From NCBI GenBank assembly GCA_029637525.1, contig CP072660.1:1079612-1143611 (forward strand): a stretch of DNA of 64,000 nt, read 5' to 3'. The notes below the pieces were generated by a model. The model was not told the origin of the DNA. It saw nothing but the letters and a program-made list of their open reading frames with translations, and ran no database searches. The DNA is from Desulfurococcaceae archaeon MEX13E-LK6-19 (lineage in GTDB: Archaea > Thermoproteota > Thermoprotei_A > Sulfolobales > Desulfurococcaceae). Every line of letters begins with the position of its first letter. Position 1 is the stretch's first letter. Positions 26,913-36,962 of this stretch are shown here, piece by piece. A program made the position numbers and the translations under genes.

Positions 26913-29027
26913 ATGGAGAATTGGTATAAGACTCTACTACTAGGTTTACTGATACTCTCACTACTGCCTATCAACACAATGTTCGCTAGTGCGCAGACCA
27001 CGCCAGAGTATAAGTGGGTCTTCATGGTATATCTTGATGCTGATAATAACCTTGAGGGTGCCGGTATATCAGACTTCAATGAGATGGAGATGGCTGGGTC
27101 AACAGATGAAGTCGCTATAGTTGTTATGATCGATAGGCACCCTGGCTATGATACCAGTAACGGTAACTGGACGACAACAAGAATATACCTTGTACAACAT
27201 GACGTTGATCCAAATGTTATAAACTCAACGCTGCTTGTTGACCTTGGAGAAACAAATATGGGTGATCCAAATACACTAGTATTCTTCGTAAACTACACCG
27301 TAACACACTTCCCAGCAGAACACTATGCACTAGTCCTATGGGACCATGGAAACGCGTGGAGACGGGGACTAGCGCCTGGCCAGAAAGGTGTTTGCTGGGA
27401 TTACAGTGACGGCTATGACTATATCACAGAGCAGGAGCTACTATGGGCTCTCGACAAGATCTCCAGTCTAGGCATACACCTAGACCTAATAGGATTTGAT
27501 GTATGTCTTCTCGGCATGGTTGAAATAGCATACGACATAGCTTCAAGAGGATATGCTGATGTACTTGTCGCATCACAAGAATTCGAGCCATGGGACGGAT
27601 GGTACTATACACCATTCCTACAGGAACTAGTAGCTAAACCAAACATGACAGCCCAAGAACTGGCCGCAAAGATAGTTGAAGCATACAAAACATTCTATAC
27701 AACAATAAAGCCGTTAGATTACCCAACACTAGCAGCCATAGACCTCAACAAGTTCATATCAACAGTTGTACCAAACCTAGACATGGCATCACTATACCTG
27801 TTAATAGACGTATACCTATCTCCAGAACTATCAGACACCATAAAGACACTAAGAGATGATAGCGAGAAGACTGGCGAGGGAGAGTTCATAGACATATACG
27901 ACTTCTTCGAGAAAATCAATGAGACAGATGTATGGCCGTCAAGCTATGATCCAAGACCATACGTTAATGCCACACTATACTACCTAGATGAAGCAATAAT
28001 AGCACAATGGGCTGCATCAGGGCACCCTAACGCACACGGTCTCTCAATCTACATACCACCAACAGTAGACTGGTATCTAGAAGAAAGATACTGGTACTTC
28101 CAGCAGACACTCTTCCCAACAGAGACATACTGGGGCTTGTTCCTAGACTACTACTTCAAAGCATTCACACCAACAGAGGAGTTCGTAGTAAGAATAAGTG
28201 CACCAACACAGATTAACGCTGGTGAAGAAGACTATGCACTCGTTCAGATAACCTTTGGTAACAAGAAAGTAGACCCCGACTACCTAACAGTAACACTGAT
28301 GACACCAACAGGAGAATCAATACCATTATCTTACACCAAGGTAGCAAGTGGAACATATCTAGTAGCAATACCTCCGATAGAGAACGTATCAACGGTATTC
28401 ATAATCGTGGATACAGGGTACTGGTTCCTTGAGAGAACAACATCAGCAGCGGTAAAAGTCACAGATATAGCCGAGAAAATAAGCGAGCAAACAAGCGAGA
28501 TAAAGAGTGTTATCAATGAGAGTACAGCATCATTAGAGAATTTGATCGAGAACAAAATTGCTGAACTAAGTAGCTTATTAAACGAGACCAATGCCCAAGT
28601 ACTGGCGGTCAAGAAGGGAGTAGCATACATCAATACAACACTTGGGCTAGTGGAGCTAAAACTAACAGATATAGGAGCTACAATAGAGGCAATAAACAAT
28701 GATACTGTAACGATCAAGACAATACTAGGTGAAATCAAGGTCGAACTTGCAGACCTCAATACAACAATAACCTACATAGGAGAAAACATAGTAGCAATAA
28801 ACACGACACTAGGTACAATCTACGGCAAAATTGTTAGCATAGAAGGAGATGTAGCAACGATAAAGACAGACATCGGGACAATCAAGACAACAGTAGACAA
28901 GATCACGGGGTTATCAGAACAATTATCAGATAAGCAAAGCACAGCAATAAACCTAAGCTATGCTATAGCAGCATTGGTAGTACTAGCACTAGTACTTTCT
29001 GGAGTATCAATCCTAAGAAGAGGCTAG
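26913..29027 (+). CDS. Surface-anchored clostripain-like (C11) cysteine peptidase with coiled-coil stalk
   Basis: A ~704-residue exported protease. A signal peptide (LLLGLLILSLLPINTMFASA) is followed by the C11 domain, WVFMVYLDADNNLEGAGIS, with the likely catalytic dyad His145 (LVLWDHGNAW) and Cys198 (GFDVCLLGMVE). After about residue 430 comes a beta-rich domain, then ~150 residues of heptad repeats (EQTSEIKSVINESTASLENL and similar) and a C-terminal membrane anchor (AIAALVVLALVLSGVSI) with a short basic end. This is a protease head held off the membrane by a stalk, similar in plan to the stalk-bound proteases of Staphylothermus. ATG 26913 follows GGGGTGGG. Role inferred: peptide scavenging outside the cell. 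Confidence 0.85.
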   Translation: MENWYKTLLLGLLILSLLPINTMFASAQTTPEYKWVFMVYLDADNNLEGAGISDFNEMEMAGSTDEVAIVVMIDRHPGYDTSNGNWTTTRIYLVQHDVDPNVINSTLLVDLGETNMGDPNTLVFFVNYTVTHFPAEHYALVLWDHGNAWRRGLAPGQKGVCWDYSDGYDYITEQELLWALDKISSLGIHLDLIGFDVCLLGMVEIAYDIASRGYADVLVASQEFEPWDGWYYTPFLQELVAKPNMTAQELAAKIVEAYKTFYTTIKPLDYPTLAAIDLNKFISTVVPNLDMASLYLLIDVYLSPELSDTIKTLRDDSEKTGEGEFIDIYDFFEKINETDVWPSSYDPRPYVNATLYYLDEAIIAQWAASGHPNAHGLSIYIPPTVDWYLEERYWYFQQTLFPTETYWGLFLDYYFKAFTPTEEFVVRISAPTQINAGEEDYALVQITFGNKKVDPDYLTVTLMTPTGESIPLSYTKVASGTYLVAIPPIENVSTVFIIVDTGYWFLERTTSAAVKVTDIAEKISEQTSEIKSVINESTASLENLIENKIAELSSLLNETNAQVLAVKKGVAYINTTLGLVELKLTDIGATIEAINNDTVTIKTILGEIKVELADLNTTITYIGENIVAINTTLGTIYGKIVSIEGDVATIKTDIGTIKTTVDKITGLSEQLSDKQSTAINLSYAIAALVVLALVLSGVSILRRG

Positions 29028-29071
29028 ACAAAAACACCGCACAGCTGTTTTTAACCTAGTCTTTTTCTTTA

Positions 29072-32000
29072 TTACTTACCAAGAAGTACTATTGTTTTAA
29101 CCTCAAAGGAACCCAGGCTGACAGAGTTAGTAATTTCTCTTTCAAGTCTATTAATCAAGTCTGTCTCATAGATATTGCTTATATCCCACTTATCGATAAC
29201 GAGTCTGGCAAGATCGTTTTCGCGCCATGTATTGAAGAGACGAGCTAGAATCTTGTTTCTGTCCAGTATCCTCAAAGCCTCTAACACCGTGTACTTAGAG
29301 TCTAGTGATACGAGGATTCTAGACTTTGTATTAATACTATGTTCCTTACCTTGTTTCTTTATGAGCGCTATTACATTGTGTAGTAGCTCACGCGATCTCT
29401 TATAGGCTTCAGTATAGTTGTCTGCAAACCCTATCTCTATAGTGAAGTTCGTAGAGCCAGTACTCGACACGGGGTCAGGGTACAATGGGTGTTTAACAAG
29501 CGACAAACCTATCATGTTATTGTAGAAGAGTATTCCTCGCGGAGTATCAGTAGCTATGTAGAGACCCTGTGATGGAATATAGAGAAGCGTATGAAGTAGT
29601 TTCTCTTTGAACCAAGATTCTTTGGACAAGAACTCTGAACCATAGGGTACAGCCAAGACGATACTATCTATGCTGTTCTTCAATTTGAACCATGCTTTAG
29701 CCAATGTCCCTGGGTTCCTCCAATCTATAACGTACTCTATACGGAGACTCGGTATGCCACGGTAGAGAACATACCTTGTTTTCACTATGGAGTCAAGAAC
29801 ACTATAAGTATACTCGACGACAACACGGAGAGGACCTTGTTCAACAACACGTCTTCCTACAAGCCGGGGTTTATCGAGTTGGTTATAGAGGTTATCTAGA
29901 TCGATATCCCATGCATTCCAAACACCCGGGTAATCAGAGTATACTGCGACAACATTACTAGGCCCATTAATAGCTTCTCTATTGTGTTTCTTTTTAGTAA
30001 GAGACTCAATGAACCCGTTGGGGCCAAGTATTAGCTCGAGATAATTGTTCTCGAGAATAATCTTGTCACCTATACTATAGACCCGTGCACAAGAACGCGT
30101 ATCCAGCTCTGGTTGATTATAGTGGTTGCTGAGAGCATAAACACTATAACCAATACCGGGTACATTTCCTTCAACAAGAATCTTCGTCTTCTCTTCATCT
30201 TCCTCCAAGATCTGGAATGGACAGCGGGGCTTTAATCCACGGGGAACCAATACCTCGGCATAACCCACTCTGTTCCACGATAACGTGTTGAATAAAACGA
30301 GTCCTTCATCACCATCAGTTATTTCCTCGATAAGTCTCTCTATAGTCCTATCAGCCTTAGCCAGTAGACTCTTGATCCTCTCGATATAATGCTCTGTTAC
30401 CTCTCTGCGAGATACACCCGTGACAACATCATGGAACATTGTTTCTAGGATAGTAAGCCAGTACTCATCAAGGAAGCCAGGGTCGCATTTATCGTCACTA
30501 CTAAGTATACATTTAAGACTGTAAAGTAACTCGAGATCTCTAGTAGTGGTCTCTAGTCTACGGAACAATCTCTTCAACAAAGTACCAGTAGTATAAACGC
30601 CATGATGCACGTCCACAGGCAGTTCTTTCCCACTCCATACAGGGAAACTCTTGTTGAGCGCTTCATTGAAGAACTCGTGAAGCCCATGGGTCTCTATCCT
30701 GGGTAAAACAGGTGCTTTAGAATAGACCTCAAGCTTGGCTACATCATCGTAACCGGGACCTCCGCCACCATCACAGTACCCGTATACAGAGAGAGTCTTT
30801 GGATAGACATCCTTTTCCCCGTAGTCTCTCCATAGGCTATAGATCTTCGATGCATTGACTCCGCCGCCGTAAGTTTTCTTTAATACGTGGACAAGAATCT
30901 TTGAACCATCGCATCCAATCCAGTAGAAAGTAGTGTAGGGGAAGGGGTTCTCCTTATTCCATTCAAGCTTATGTGTCACAAGAACCTTGATCCCGGCTTT
31001 AGTCATGATCTGTGGTAGGCTGGATGGATAGCTAAAAGAGTCTGGAAGCCATGCAATCCACGATGGCTCCCCGAATTTCTTCCTGAAGAACTCTTGTCCA
31101 TAAACAAATTGCCTGACAATACTCTCGCCCAACGGGAGGGCTACATCAGCTTCAAGCCACATACCACCAACGGGAATCCATTTACCTTTTCTGTACGTCT
31201 TCATAACACTCTGGTAAGTCTCTCTACTAGTCTCCTCAAGTAACTTGTAGTAAAACGCACTGCTCTGCACAAACGCAAGCCACCTAAACTCCTCCATAAG
31301 CCGAAGAACATTAAGTGTTGTCCTAAACACTTTCCTACGTGTAGCATCAACATCCCATAGCCAAGCCATATCGAGATGTGAGTGTGCAAACAGATATACA
31401 ATACCTTGTTTACCATAAACACTGGATAGCCTATCCAGCTCATTATAGAGCTCATCAAGTATTTTCTTTGAAACATGTGAGACAACACTATGGTTAATTT
31501 CCCTAAATCCTGTTGCGGCAAGTAGACCAGGATTCTTCACGGCATACCAGTATATACCGTCGACAAGCTTCCTCAAGTCATAGTCAATACCCCAGATCTC
31601 ATCAACACAATCCACTAGGTAAGTAATATTAGCGGGATCAAGACCTATATGGCTCAAAATGTTTCGAACAGCATACTCAGCTAGATAAAGCAGGTCATAA
31701 GCAGCATCCCGCCTATTTATTCTAGCCAAAAAGGAAGCCGTATCAATAAAGGCTTCTAATGCATAAACGAGTCTTAGGAGATCCCTGTTTACCTGAAGAA
31801 ACATTATCTTTTCGAGAATACAACTACGGGGTTTCTCACCCCATAAGCCATGGCACTCCAGCTCTATGGTAACCTCTTTGGTTCCATAAGGTATCCTGAA
31901 GATTCTATGGAACCTATCGAGGCCATAATAGGGTTTACCGTCGAGATAGATTATGCCATCACTATTTGTTTTTACGTAGACAAGTGTATCCAAGTAATCT

Positions 32001-32212
32001 TTATAGTTAAGTCTTGGGATAGTTATCTTCACGGTAAATAATGTTGTATCCGGGCTCTTGCTAATGGGTAAAGCAAGAATCTCTCCAGTTGTTGTGTCGA
32101 CAACATGGTCTTGTTCGCATATATTTGCTATAGCTAGTGCTTTCAACAGAGTAGTGTTTACACGCAGTTTCTCTAATCTATTCTTCAAGCCTATAGCCTT
32201 ATCACCATACAA
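29072..32212 (-). CDS. GH38 alpha-mannosidase
   Basis: A 1046-residue retaining alpha-mannosidase. The zinc and substrate motifs of family 38 are clear: FAHSHLDMAWLWDVDATRRK, WIPVGGMWLEADVALPLGES, and the nucleophile block AWLPDSFSYPSSLPQ with Asp about residue 391. YWIGCDGSKILVH and TMFHDVVTGVSRREV also match, and a large beta-sandwich C-terminal half completes the usual length. No signal peptide is seen, so it acts in the cytoplasm on imported mannosides. Alpha-mannosidases of this group trim N-glycan-like or mannan oligosaccharides, and the bacterial MngB subgroup cleaves mannosylglycerate. It is the last gene of the sugar-import operon running from 40053 and lies 16 bases after the GT81-like gene. 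The start codon (TTG 32212) is uncertain. Confidence 0.9.
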   Translation of the reverse strand: MYGDKAIGLKNRLEKLRVNTTLLKALAIANICEQDHVVDTTTGEILALPISKSPDTTLFTVKITIPRLNYKDYLDTLVYVKTNSDGIIYLDGKPYYGLDRFHRIFRIPYGTKEVTIELECHGLWGEKPRSCILEKIMFLQVNRDLLRLVYALEAFIDTASFLARINRRDAAYDLLYLAEYAVRNILSHIGLDPANITYLVDCVDEIWGIDYDLRKLVDGIYWYAVKNPGLLAATGFREINHSVVSHVSKKILDELYNELDRLSSVYGKQGIVYLFAHSHLDMAWLWDVDATRRKVFRTTLNVLRLMEEFRWLAFVQSSAFYYKLLEETSRETYQSVMKTYRKGKWIPVGGMWLEADVALPLGESIVRQFVYGQEFFRKKFGEPSWIAWLPDSFSYPSSLPQIMTKAGIKVLVTHKLEWNKENPFPYTTFYWIGCDGSKILVHVLKKTYGGGVNASKIYSLWRDYGEKDVYPKTLSVYGYCDGGGGPGYDDVAKLEVYSKAPVLPRIETHGLHEFFNEALNKSFPVWSGKELPVDVHHGVYTTGTLLKRLFRRLETTTRDLELLYSLKCILSSDDKCDPGFLDEYWLTILETMFHDVVTGVSRREVTEHYIERIKSLLAKADRTIERLIEEITDGDEGLVLFNTLSWNRVGYAEVLVPRGLKPRCPFQILEEDEEKTKILVEGNVPGIGYSVYALSNHYNQPELDTRSCARVYSIGDKIILENNYLELILGPNGFIESLTKKKHNREAINGPSNVVAVYSDYPGVWNAWDIDLDNLYNQLDKPRLVGRRVVEQGPLRVVVEYTYSVLDSIVKTRYVLYRGIPSLRIEYVIDWRNPGTLAKAWFKLKNSIDSIVLAVPYGSEFLSKESWFKEKLLHTLLYIPSQGLYIATDTPRGILFYNNMIGLSLVKHPLYPDPVSSTGSTNFTIEIGFADNYTEAYKRSRELLHNVIALIKKQGKEHSINTKSRILVSLDSKYTVLEALRILDRNKILARLFNTWRENDLARLVIDKWDISNIYETDLINRLEREITNSVSLGSFEVKTIVLLGK

Positions 32213-32228
32213 CCAGTTGATTATTTGT

Positions 32229-33488
32229 CTATATGGGGAGGAATTCCTCTAAAAAATACTTCCTCTTGGAGACAAAAACCTTGACCTCATTCTTCAAAAA
32301 CTCCTCGACCTCCTTGTCACTTAATCTCTCTGCTTCACTGTAGTATTTGTATAAACGCCCTTGCCATAGAGGGAACAGTGTTTCGATCACAATAGCACGC
32401 TTACTCATAGCTGGCTCGCGAACGAAATACTTGAAGAACTCTAGCACTATAGTTGACCATAGTTCTGTGTCAATACCTTCGTTATACACTTGGCTCGAGT
32501 ATAGTTTTTCGAACAAGTCTTTGCCAAGTATTTTCTCGTAGACAACCCTGTACTCGTGGAGTCCGTGGTGGAAAACTTTCTTAGCATTCTCGGGATCAAC
32601 ACGCACCTCCCATGGAGCAAGATCAGGTACTTCGGGCTTGTCTATTACTGGTGGAGACTCTAGTTCTGTGAAACGTCTCTTGGTCCAGGAGTCTCTGTAC
32701 TCTATAAGCATTGTAAAGAGGCTTCCTGTGACTTCGACGAACATGTTCTTGAGACCCTTAGACGGATCTTTTGCTTCATGTATTTTCGCTTTAAGTAATG
32801 CTTCGCATACATTTACTCCATTTGCTAGAGCCGTGTGTGTCAAGAATATGTCTACGCCGAACAGGTGTGTCCATGGATTAGAAGTCCATAGTATATTGTT
32901 GGCTAGAACATCGACTAATCCACGGTTGAGCCCGAAGTCGCCTCCTATCGGTTGTTTTATATCGATACCATAGGCCATAGCGGTTAATGGTCGTGCTATA
33001 AAATTCGTTATTGTTGCGTCGAATCTGTGTCTTCTGTACAGGGGTGCAGTAAAGCCACACTCGATTGCACCATGAGCTAGTAGGGGGATCCATTCGGGTG
33101 TTATGCTCCGCAGGTCGCTGTCGATGAAAACAAGTGTGTCGGCTTCACTATTCATTGCAATCAACTCGATAATAGTTCTCATTGCAGCTCCTTTACCTGG
33201 TGCTCTGAGATTAGGTATTATCGTCAATGGGATCTTGATGTTCTTCTTCATAACATTAACAACATCGACGGTCCCGTCATCGGATAATCCATCGCAGACA
33301 ACAATAGCTGTCTTCCTGCCACCATAGTATTTCTCGAGGCCAATAGCTGCTTGTTTCAATACATAGGCGATGGTGTGAGCAACGTTTCTCGAGGGAATAC
33401 CTACTACGATCTCAGCGTTCTCTACAACAGCTACGGCATCTCTCCAACTATCATAGCCCTCTACCTTGGGGAAAAGCTCCTTGGGCAT
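32229..33488 (-). CDS. GT81-like glycosyltransferase (glucosyl/mannosyl-3-phosphoglycerate synthase family)
   Basis: A 419-residue GT-A enzyme. It follows the GpgS layout: VVGIPSRNVAHTIAYVLK, CDGLSDDGTVDVV, the APGKGAAMRT loop, the metal motif LVFIDSDLRSITPEW, then PLYRRHRFDATITNFIARPL, QPIGGDFGLNRGLVD, FGVDIFLTHTALANG and KIHEAKDPSKGLKNMF. Family members transfer glucose or mannose from a nucleotide sugar to 3-phosphoglycerate or glycerate, making precursors of compatible solutes. The C-terminal ~130 residues are extra. Finding it between a GH38 mannosidase gene and a GHL6 gene, in an import operon, is unusual for a biosynthetic enzyme. No matching phosphatase gene lies beside it, so free glycerate or a different acceptor is possible. 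ATG 33488 follows GGGTG. Confidence 0.72.
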   Translation of the reverse strand: MPKELFPKVEGYDSWRDAVAVVENAEIVVGIPSRNVAHTIAYVLKQAAIGLEKYYGGRKTAIVVCDGLSDDGTVDVVNVMKKNIKIPLTIIPNLRAPGKGAAMRTIIELIAMNSEADTLVFIDSDLRSITPEWIPLLAHGAIECGFTAPLYRRHRFDATITNFIARPLTAMAYGIDIKQPIGGDFGLNRGLVDVLANNILWTSNPWTHLFGVDIFLTHTALANGVNVCEALLKAKIHEAKDPSKGLKNMFVEVTGSLFTMLIEYRDSWTKRRFTELESPPVIDKPEVPDLAPWEVRVDPENAKKVFHHGLHEYRVVYEKILGKDLFEKLYSSQVYNEGIDTELWSTIVLEFFKYFVREPAMSKRAIVIETLFPLWQGRLYKYYSEAERLSDKEVEEFLKNEVKVFVSKRKYFLEEFLPI

Positions 33489-33502
33489 GACGACACCCTA
33501 TT

Positions 33503-35752
33503 TTATCTCTTGGGCTCAAACACGAGTACCTCGTATTCACCCAAAGACTCGACCTTAACTACAACATAGCCATTCTTGAAATCGTAACTGTACTCCTTGC
33601 CTGTAAGAGGACTATAAACCCTGTATTCATATCCTCCCTTAACCTTGGCTTTGACGACTACGTTCGAGACGGGCACTACTTCACGTGGAGGATGGACAGC
33701 TTCATTACTACTATATGGTGGTATCGGTTGTTTCGTTCTCCCGATCCCTATTGCCATAATCCTCTGGTTATATGTGTGGTTAAGCAGGTGCACGATAACT
33801 CTGTTCCCCTGGGTAAACGCTTCTACAGCCACGGTCTCAGGTGCGTCAACGACTACATTTGGCTCGCCGCCAAGGTACTTAATAGTATTAACTATGAGCT
33901 TCATGTACTCCGGCAACCCTGTCCTCCAGTAATGCCTGCCTAGTTGACCGCTATAGTAGACCGATAACCCTACACCATACTTGTTCTCAACAATAGCGGG
34001 ACCCTTGGTCTCAATGCCTAGTGGTGGAGGTGATCTACCTAGAGTATACTCGTAACCCCATTCACCGCCTGGAATACCTATTGTTGCTAGTACACGTGCA
34101 TCACCAATAGTTTCAACTAGTACATGCCATCCGATACTCCTAGCAGTTCTGGATCCAGTGAAATCATAGCTCATATCACCCCATAGGATGAGCTTCTTGT
34201 CTACATTATTGAATACTGGATGTTTGTCTCCAGGGATCACGTAGCTCCATGGTTGTTTCAGCAAGCCCTTCTCTTCAACGCCGAGTACGTCGCGTAACCC
34301 GAAATCATATCTCTCAATACACTCTTCGTTACATGTTGAAGCAAGGTATGTGGCAATAATCCTGCCTCCACTTGCAACATACTCTCTTATATTTGATAAC
34401 ACTTTATCGCTCATACAAACAGTGTTGGCCAGTACTAGTACACGATACTTCTTCAAAAACATGGGGTTTGCAGCGTCTTTCTCCGAGATAAACTCTACTG
34501 GTATGTGGTTATGTACGAGAGCGTAGTAGAAGCCGCGAATCTCGTCAACATAGTCCTCCGGGTGATCGCGTCCATAGAAATCTCTCGTATTATTAGACAC
34601 AATTATTCCAACGTGGTGGAGAGGCTCAGCTCCATCGAGGTATTCTTCGAGTTTTTTGTGTTCCTCAAATACTTTCTTAGCAGCCTCAAGAACTGATGGG
34701 TCTTGTCTATAGGATATGGAGAATACGAGAAGCCATGGAGACCCGCCGCCTAGAATAGCTTCTCTGAGTCCTTGTCTTATAGCTAATGGTGTTGTCGAAG
34801 AGACTGTTCTGTACAAGTGGAAGTAGTTGCGTGAAGCCCAAACAGGTTTACCGCCGTTCATTGCTTTCGTTAACTTTACCATCTCTGTGATGAATCCTGG
34901 TGGCTGGTGGTCGGCTTCGCTGCATTCAGCGAACACGACGTCTATGTAGTCTCTAGCCATCTCGACAACCTTGTTGGTTCTACCAGCCCATCCTCCTGGA
35001 TGACTATTATACATGAACAAGGTGTTTGGCGAGATCTTTTTGGTATACTCATAGAGTCTCTTAAGCTTCTCGACTACAACCTTGTATCTCCATTTCCAAA
35101 GCTCCCGCCAACGGCTATCATTCCATTTGGGTTCACGTGGCATTTCATATCCGTGTTCTTTCATGAATTTTTCTTGGCACCATTTACAGTAACAGGCTCT
35201 CTCTAAATCTGGCTGGTACCTGAAGCTATCCAGGAAAACTCCGTCAACACCTAGTTTCATGACCTCACTTATCTCCTTCTCAATAAAGTCTATGAATGGA
35301 GAGTTAAGGCACATTTGCGGCCATTCGGGATCATAATTCTCCTCATTATATGGTACATGCTCGAGGAGAATGGTTTCACCACGATAATTTACTTGAGCCC
35401 AATCGCTATGGAGTCTATACATGTATTTGTTGGCTGTATGTCCTATCATAACAACTACTTTGACGCCATTTCTTCTCCCAGCTTCAATAGCTTCTCTAAC
35501 AAGATCTCCTCTAAGCTTCTGGTGTACAGGATTAATACTGCTTCCTCTATAGAACGCTCTACCCCATGGGTCTCTAGCAAAAATAACAAGTACATTAGCT
35601 CCTATCTTCTTAGCTAGATCAACGAGTTCTCTACCCGATAAAGATGATACTACAGTACCATGTCTATCCTCAATATTGAATTGTAGAACTCTCACAGGTT
35701 TCTCGAACCAGTTTTTGCTAGGAGTACTACTTTCATCCAATATCTGGTACAC
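33503..35752 (-). CDS. Putative glycoside hydrolase, GHL6 type with trimerisation-like domain
   Basis: A 749-residue protein. The first ~370 residues form a TIM barrel of the 'hypothetical glycosyl hydrolase 6' kind: VRVLQFNIEDRHGTVV, GANVLVIFARDPWGRAFY, GVKVVVMIGHTANKY, LGVDGVFLDSFRY (candidate nucleophile Asp), a cysteine pair in CYCKWCQEKF, and VFAECSEADHQPPGF. From about 385 a flavodoxin-like domain resembles the beta-galactosidase trimerisation domain (HHVGIIVSNNTRDFYG, YRVLVLANTVCMSDK), followed by a beta-sandwich. No signal peptide. It lies in the import operon 100 bases after the ATPase gene and 14 bases before the GT81-like gene. Substrate unknown; alpha-L-fucoside- or galactoside-like linkages are possible. 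Confidence 0.7.
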   Translation of the reverse strand: MYQILDESSTPSKNWFEKPVRVLQFNIEDRHGTVVSSLSGRELVDLAKKIGANVLVIFARDPWGRAFYRGSSINPVHQKLRGDLVREAIEAGRRNGVKVVVMIGHTANKYMYRLHSDWAQVNYRGETILLEHVPYNEENYDPEWPQMCLNSPFIDFIEKEISEVMKLGVDGVFLDSFRYQPDLERACYCKWCQEKFMKEHGYEMPREPKWNDSRWRELWKWRYKVVVEKLKRLYEYTKKISPNTLFMYNSHPGGWAGRTNKVVEMARDYIDVVFAECSEADHQPPGFITEMVKLTKAMNGGKPVWASRNYFHLYRTVSSTTPLAIRQGLREAILGGGSPWLLVFSISYRQDPSVLEAAKKVFEEHKKLEEYLDGAEPLHHVGIIVSNNTRDFYGRDHPEDYVDEIRGFYYALVHNHIPVEFISEKDAANPMFLKKYRVLVLANTVCMSDKVLSNIREYVASGGRIIATYLASTCNEECIERYDFGLRDVLGVEEKGLLKQPWSYVIPGDKHPVFNNVDKKLILWGDMSYDFTGSRTARSIGWHVLVETIGDARVLATIGIPGGEWGYEYTLGRSPPPLGIETKGPAIVENKYGVGLSVYYSGQLGRHYWRTGLPEYMKLIVNTIKYLGGEPNVVVDAPETVAVEAFTQGNRVIVHLLNHTYNQRIMAIGIGRTKQPIPPYSSNEAVHPPREVVPVSNVVVKAKVKGGYEYRVYSPLTGKEYSYDFKNGYVVVKVESLGEYEVLVFEPKR

Positions 35753-35852
35753 CCGTTATTATTGAGTGTCTTGAGTAGTTGCATTGATTACCAGCTCGTT
35801 GACAGGTGTGTTTCAAAAACTATTTTGTGTTTAATATTCATGCTAGGTTAAC

Positions 35853-36956
35853 TCATATTATTGCTTTCTCGGTATTCTTATCGAAGACATGCAGTTTATC
35901 TAGATCGATCATGAACTTCATTCTATCGCCTACGTTCGCATGGTAGGTACCGCTAATCTTCATTACTATGATGTGGCTGCCTGTATTGATATGTACTATT
36001 GTATCAGAACCTAGTGCTTCAACAAAATCTACTACTCCCTCTGCTTCAGCAAGCTCTTTTGCCCTACTGGGTACGGCGTCTTGTGGATAGATATGCTCCG
36101 GCCTTATACCCATTATAACAGTCTTACCACTGTAGTTCCTGAGTAGTTCAGCGAATTTGGGGTCAAGTTTTATCCTAAAATCACCTGTGTCGAGAACCAC
36201 TTCACTATCCTTGATCTCTACTGTAGCTTCAATGAAGTTCATTTGGGGTGTTCCAACGAACCCTGCTACGAAGATGTTCGCGGGTTTCAAGTAGATCTCG
36301 CTGGGAGTCCCTACTTGCATGATCTTCCCGGCATTCATAACAGCTATGCGGTCACCCATAGTCATTGCTTCTACTTGGTCGTGTGTAACATAGATCGTTG
36401 TTACCTTGATCCTCCTCTGTAGCTTCTTGATCTCACTCCTCATTTTTACACGTAGTAGTGCATCCAAGTTACTCAGAGGCTCATCCATCAACAGTACATC
36501 TGGCTCTACGACTATCGCGCGGGCAACAGCTACACGTTGTCTCTGACCACCACTAAGCTGGTGTGGATATCTATCAAGAAGCTCAGAGATCTGGAGCAGC
36601 TCAGCAGCCCATTTAACCTTCCTATCAATCTCGTCTTTAGGAAGCTTCTTTATCTTCAGTGGGAACGCTATGTTGTCATATACTTTCATGTGGGGCCATA
36701 TAGCATAGTTCTGGAAAACCATTGATACATTCCTTAGTCTCGGCGGCAGATACGTCACGTCTTTATCGCCGAACAATACTCTTCCTTGGTCTGGTTTCTC
36801 GAGACCGGCTATGATTCTTAGTGTTGTGGTTTTACCGCACCCACTTGGGCCTAGGAATACTATGAATTCTCCATCACGTACATCCAGGTCTATACCGTTT
36901 ACAGCTATTGTTTTACCGAATTTTTTCACGATACCTTTTAGATGCACGTCTACCAT
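35853..36956 (-). CDS. Sugar ABC transporter ATPase (module 1, MalK-like)
   Basis: A 367-residue ATPase that powers the module 1 importer. Walker A is GPSGCGKTT (residues ~36-44), the Q-loop MVFQNYAIWPHM, the signature LSGGQRQRVAVARA, Walker B VLLMDEPLSNLDA and the switch histidine YVTHDQVEA. The C-terminal ~130 residues form the TOBE/regulatory domain, with FVGTPQMNFIEA and GIRPEHIYP. GAGGTGA, formed by the end of the permease gene, precedes ATG 36956. It is the fourth gene of an operon with a binding protein and two permeases upstream and three carbohydrate-active enzymes downstream. MalK-type ATPases often serve more than one importer, so it could be shared. Confidence 0.93.
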   Translation of the reverse strand: MVDVHLKGIVKKFGKTIAVNGIDLDVRDGEFIVFLGPSGCGKTTTLRIIAGLEKPDQGRVLFGDKDVTYLPPRLRNVSMVFQNYAIWPHMKVYDNIAFPLKIKKLPKDEIDRKVKWAAELLQISELLDRYPHQLSGGQRQRVAVARAIVVEPDVLLMDEPLSNLDALLRVKMRSEIKKLQRRIKVTTIYVTHDQVEAMTMGDRIAVMNAGKIMQVGTPSEIYLKPANIFVAGFVGTPQMNFIEATVEIKDSEVVLDTGDFRIKLDPKFAELLRNYSGKTVIMGIRPEHIYPQDAVPSRAKELAEAEGVVDFVEALGSDTIVHINTGSHIIVMKISGTYHANVGDRMKFMIDLDKLHVFDKNTEKAII

Positions 36957-36962
36957 GGGGTT

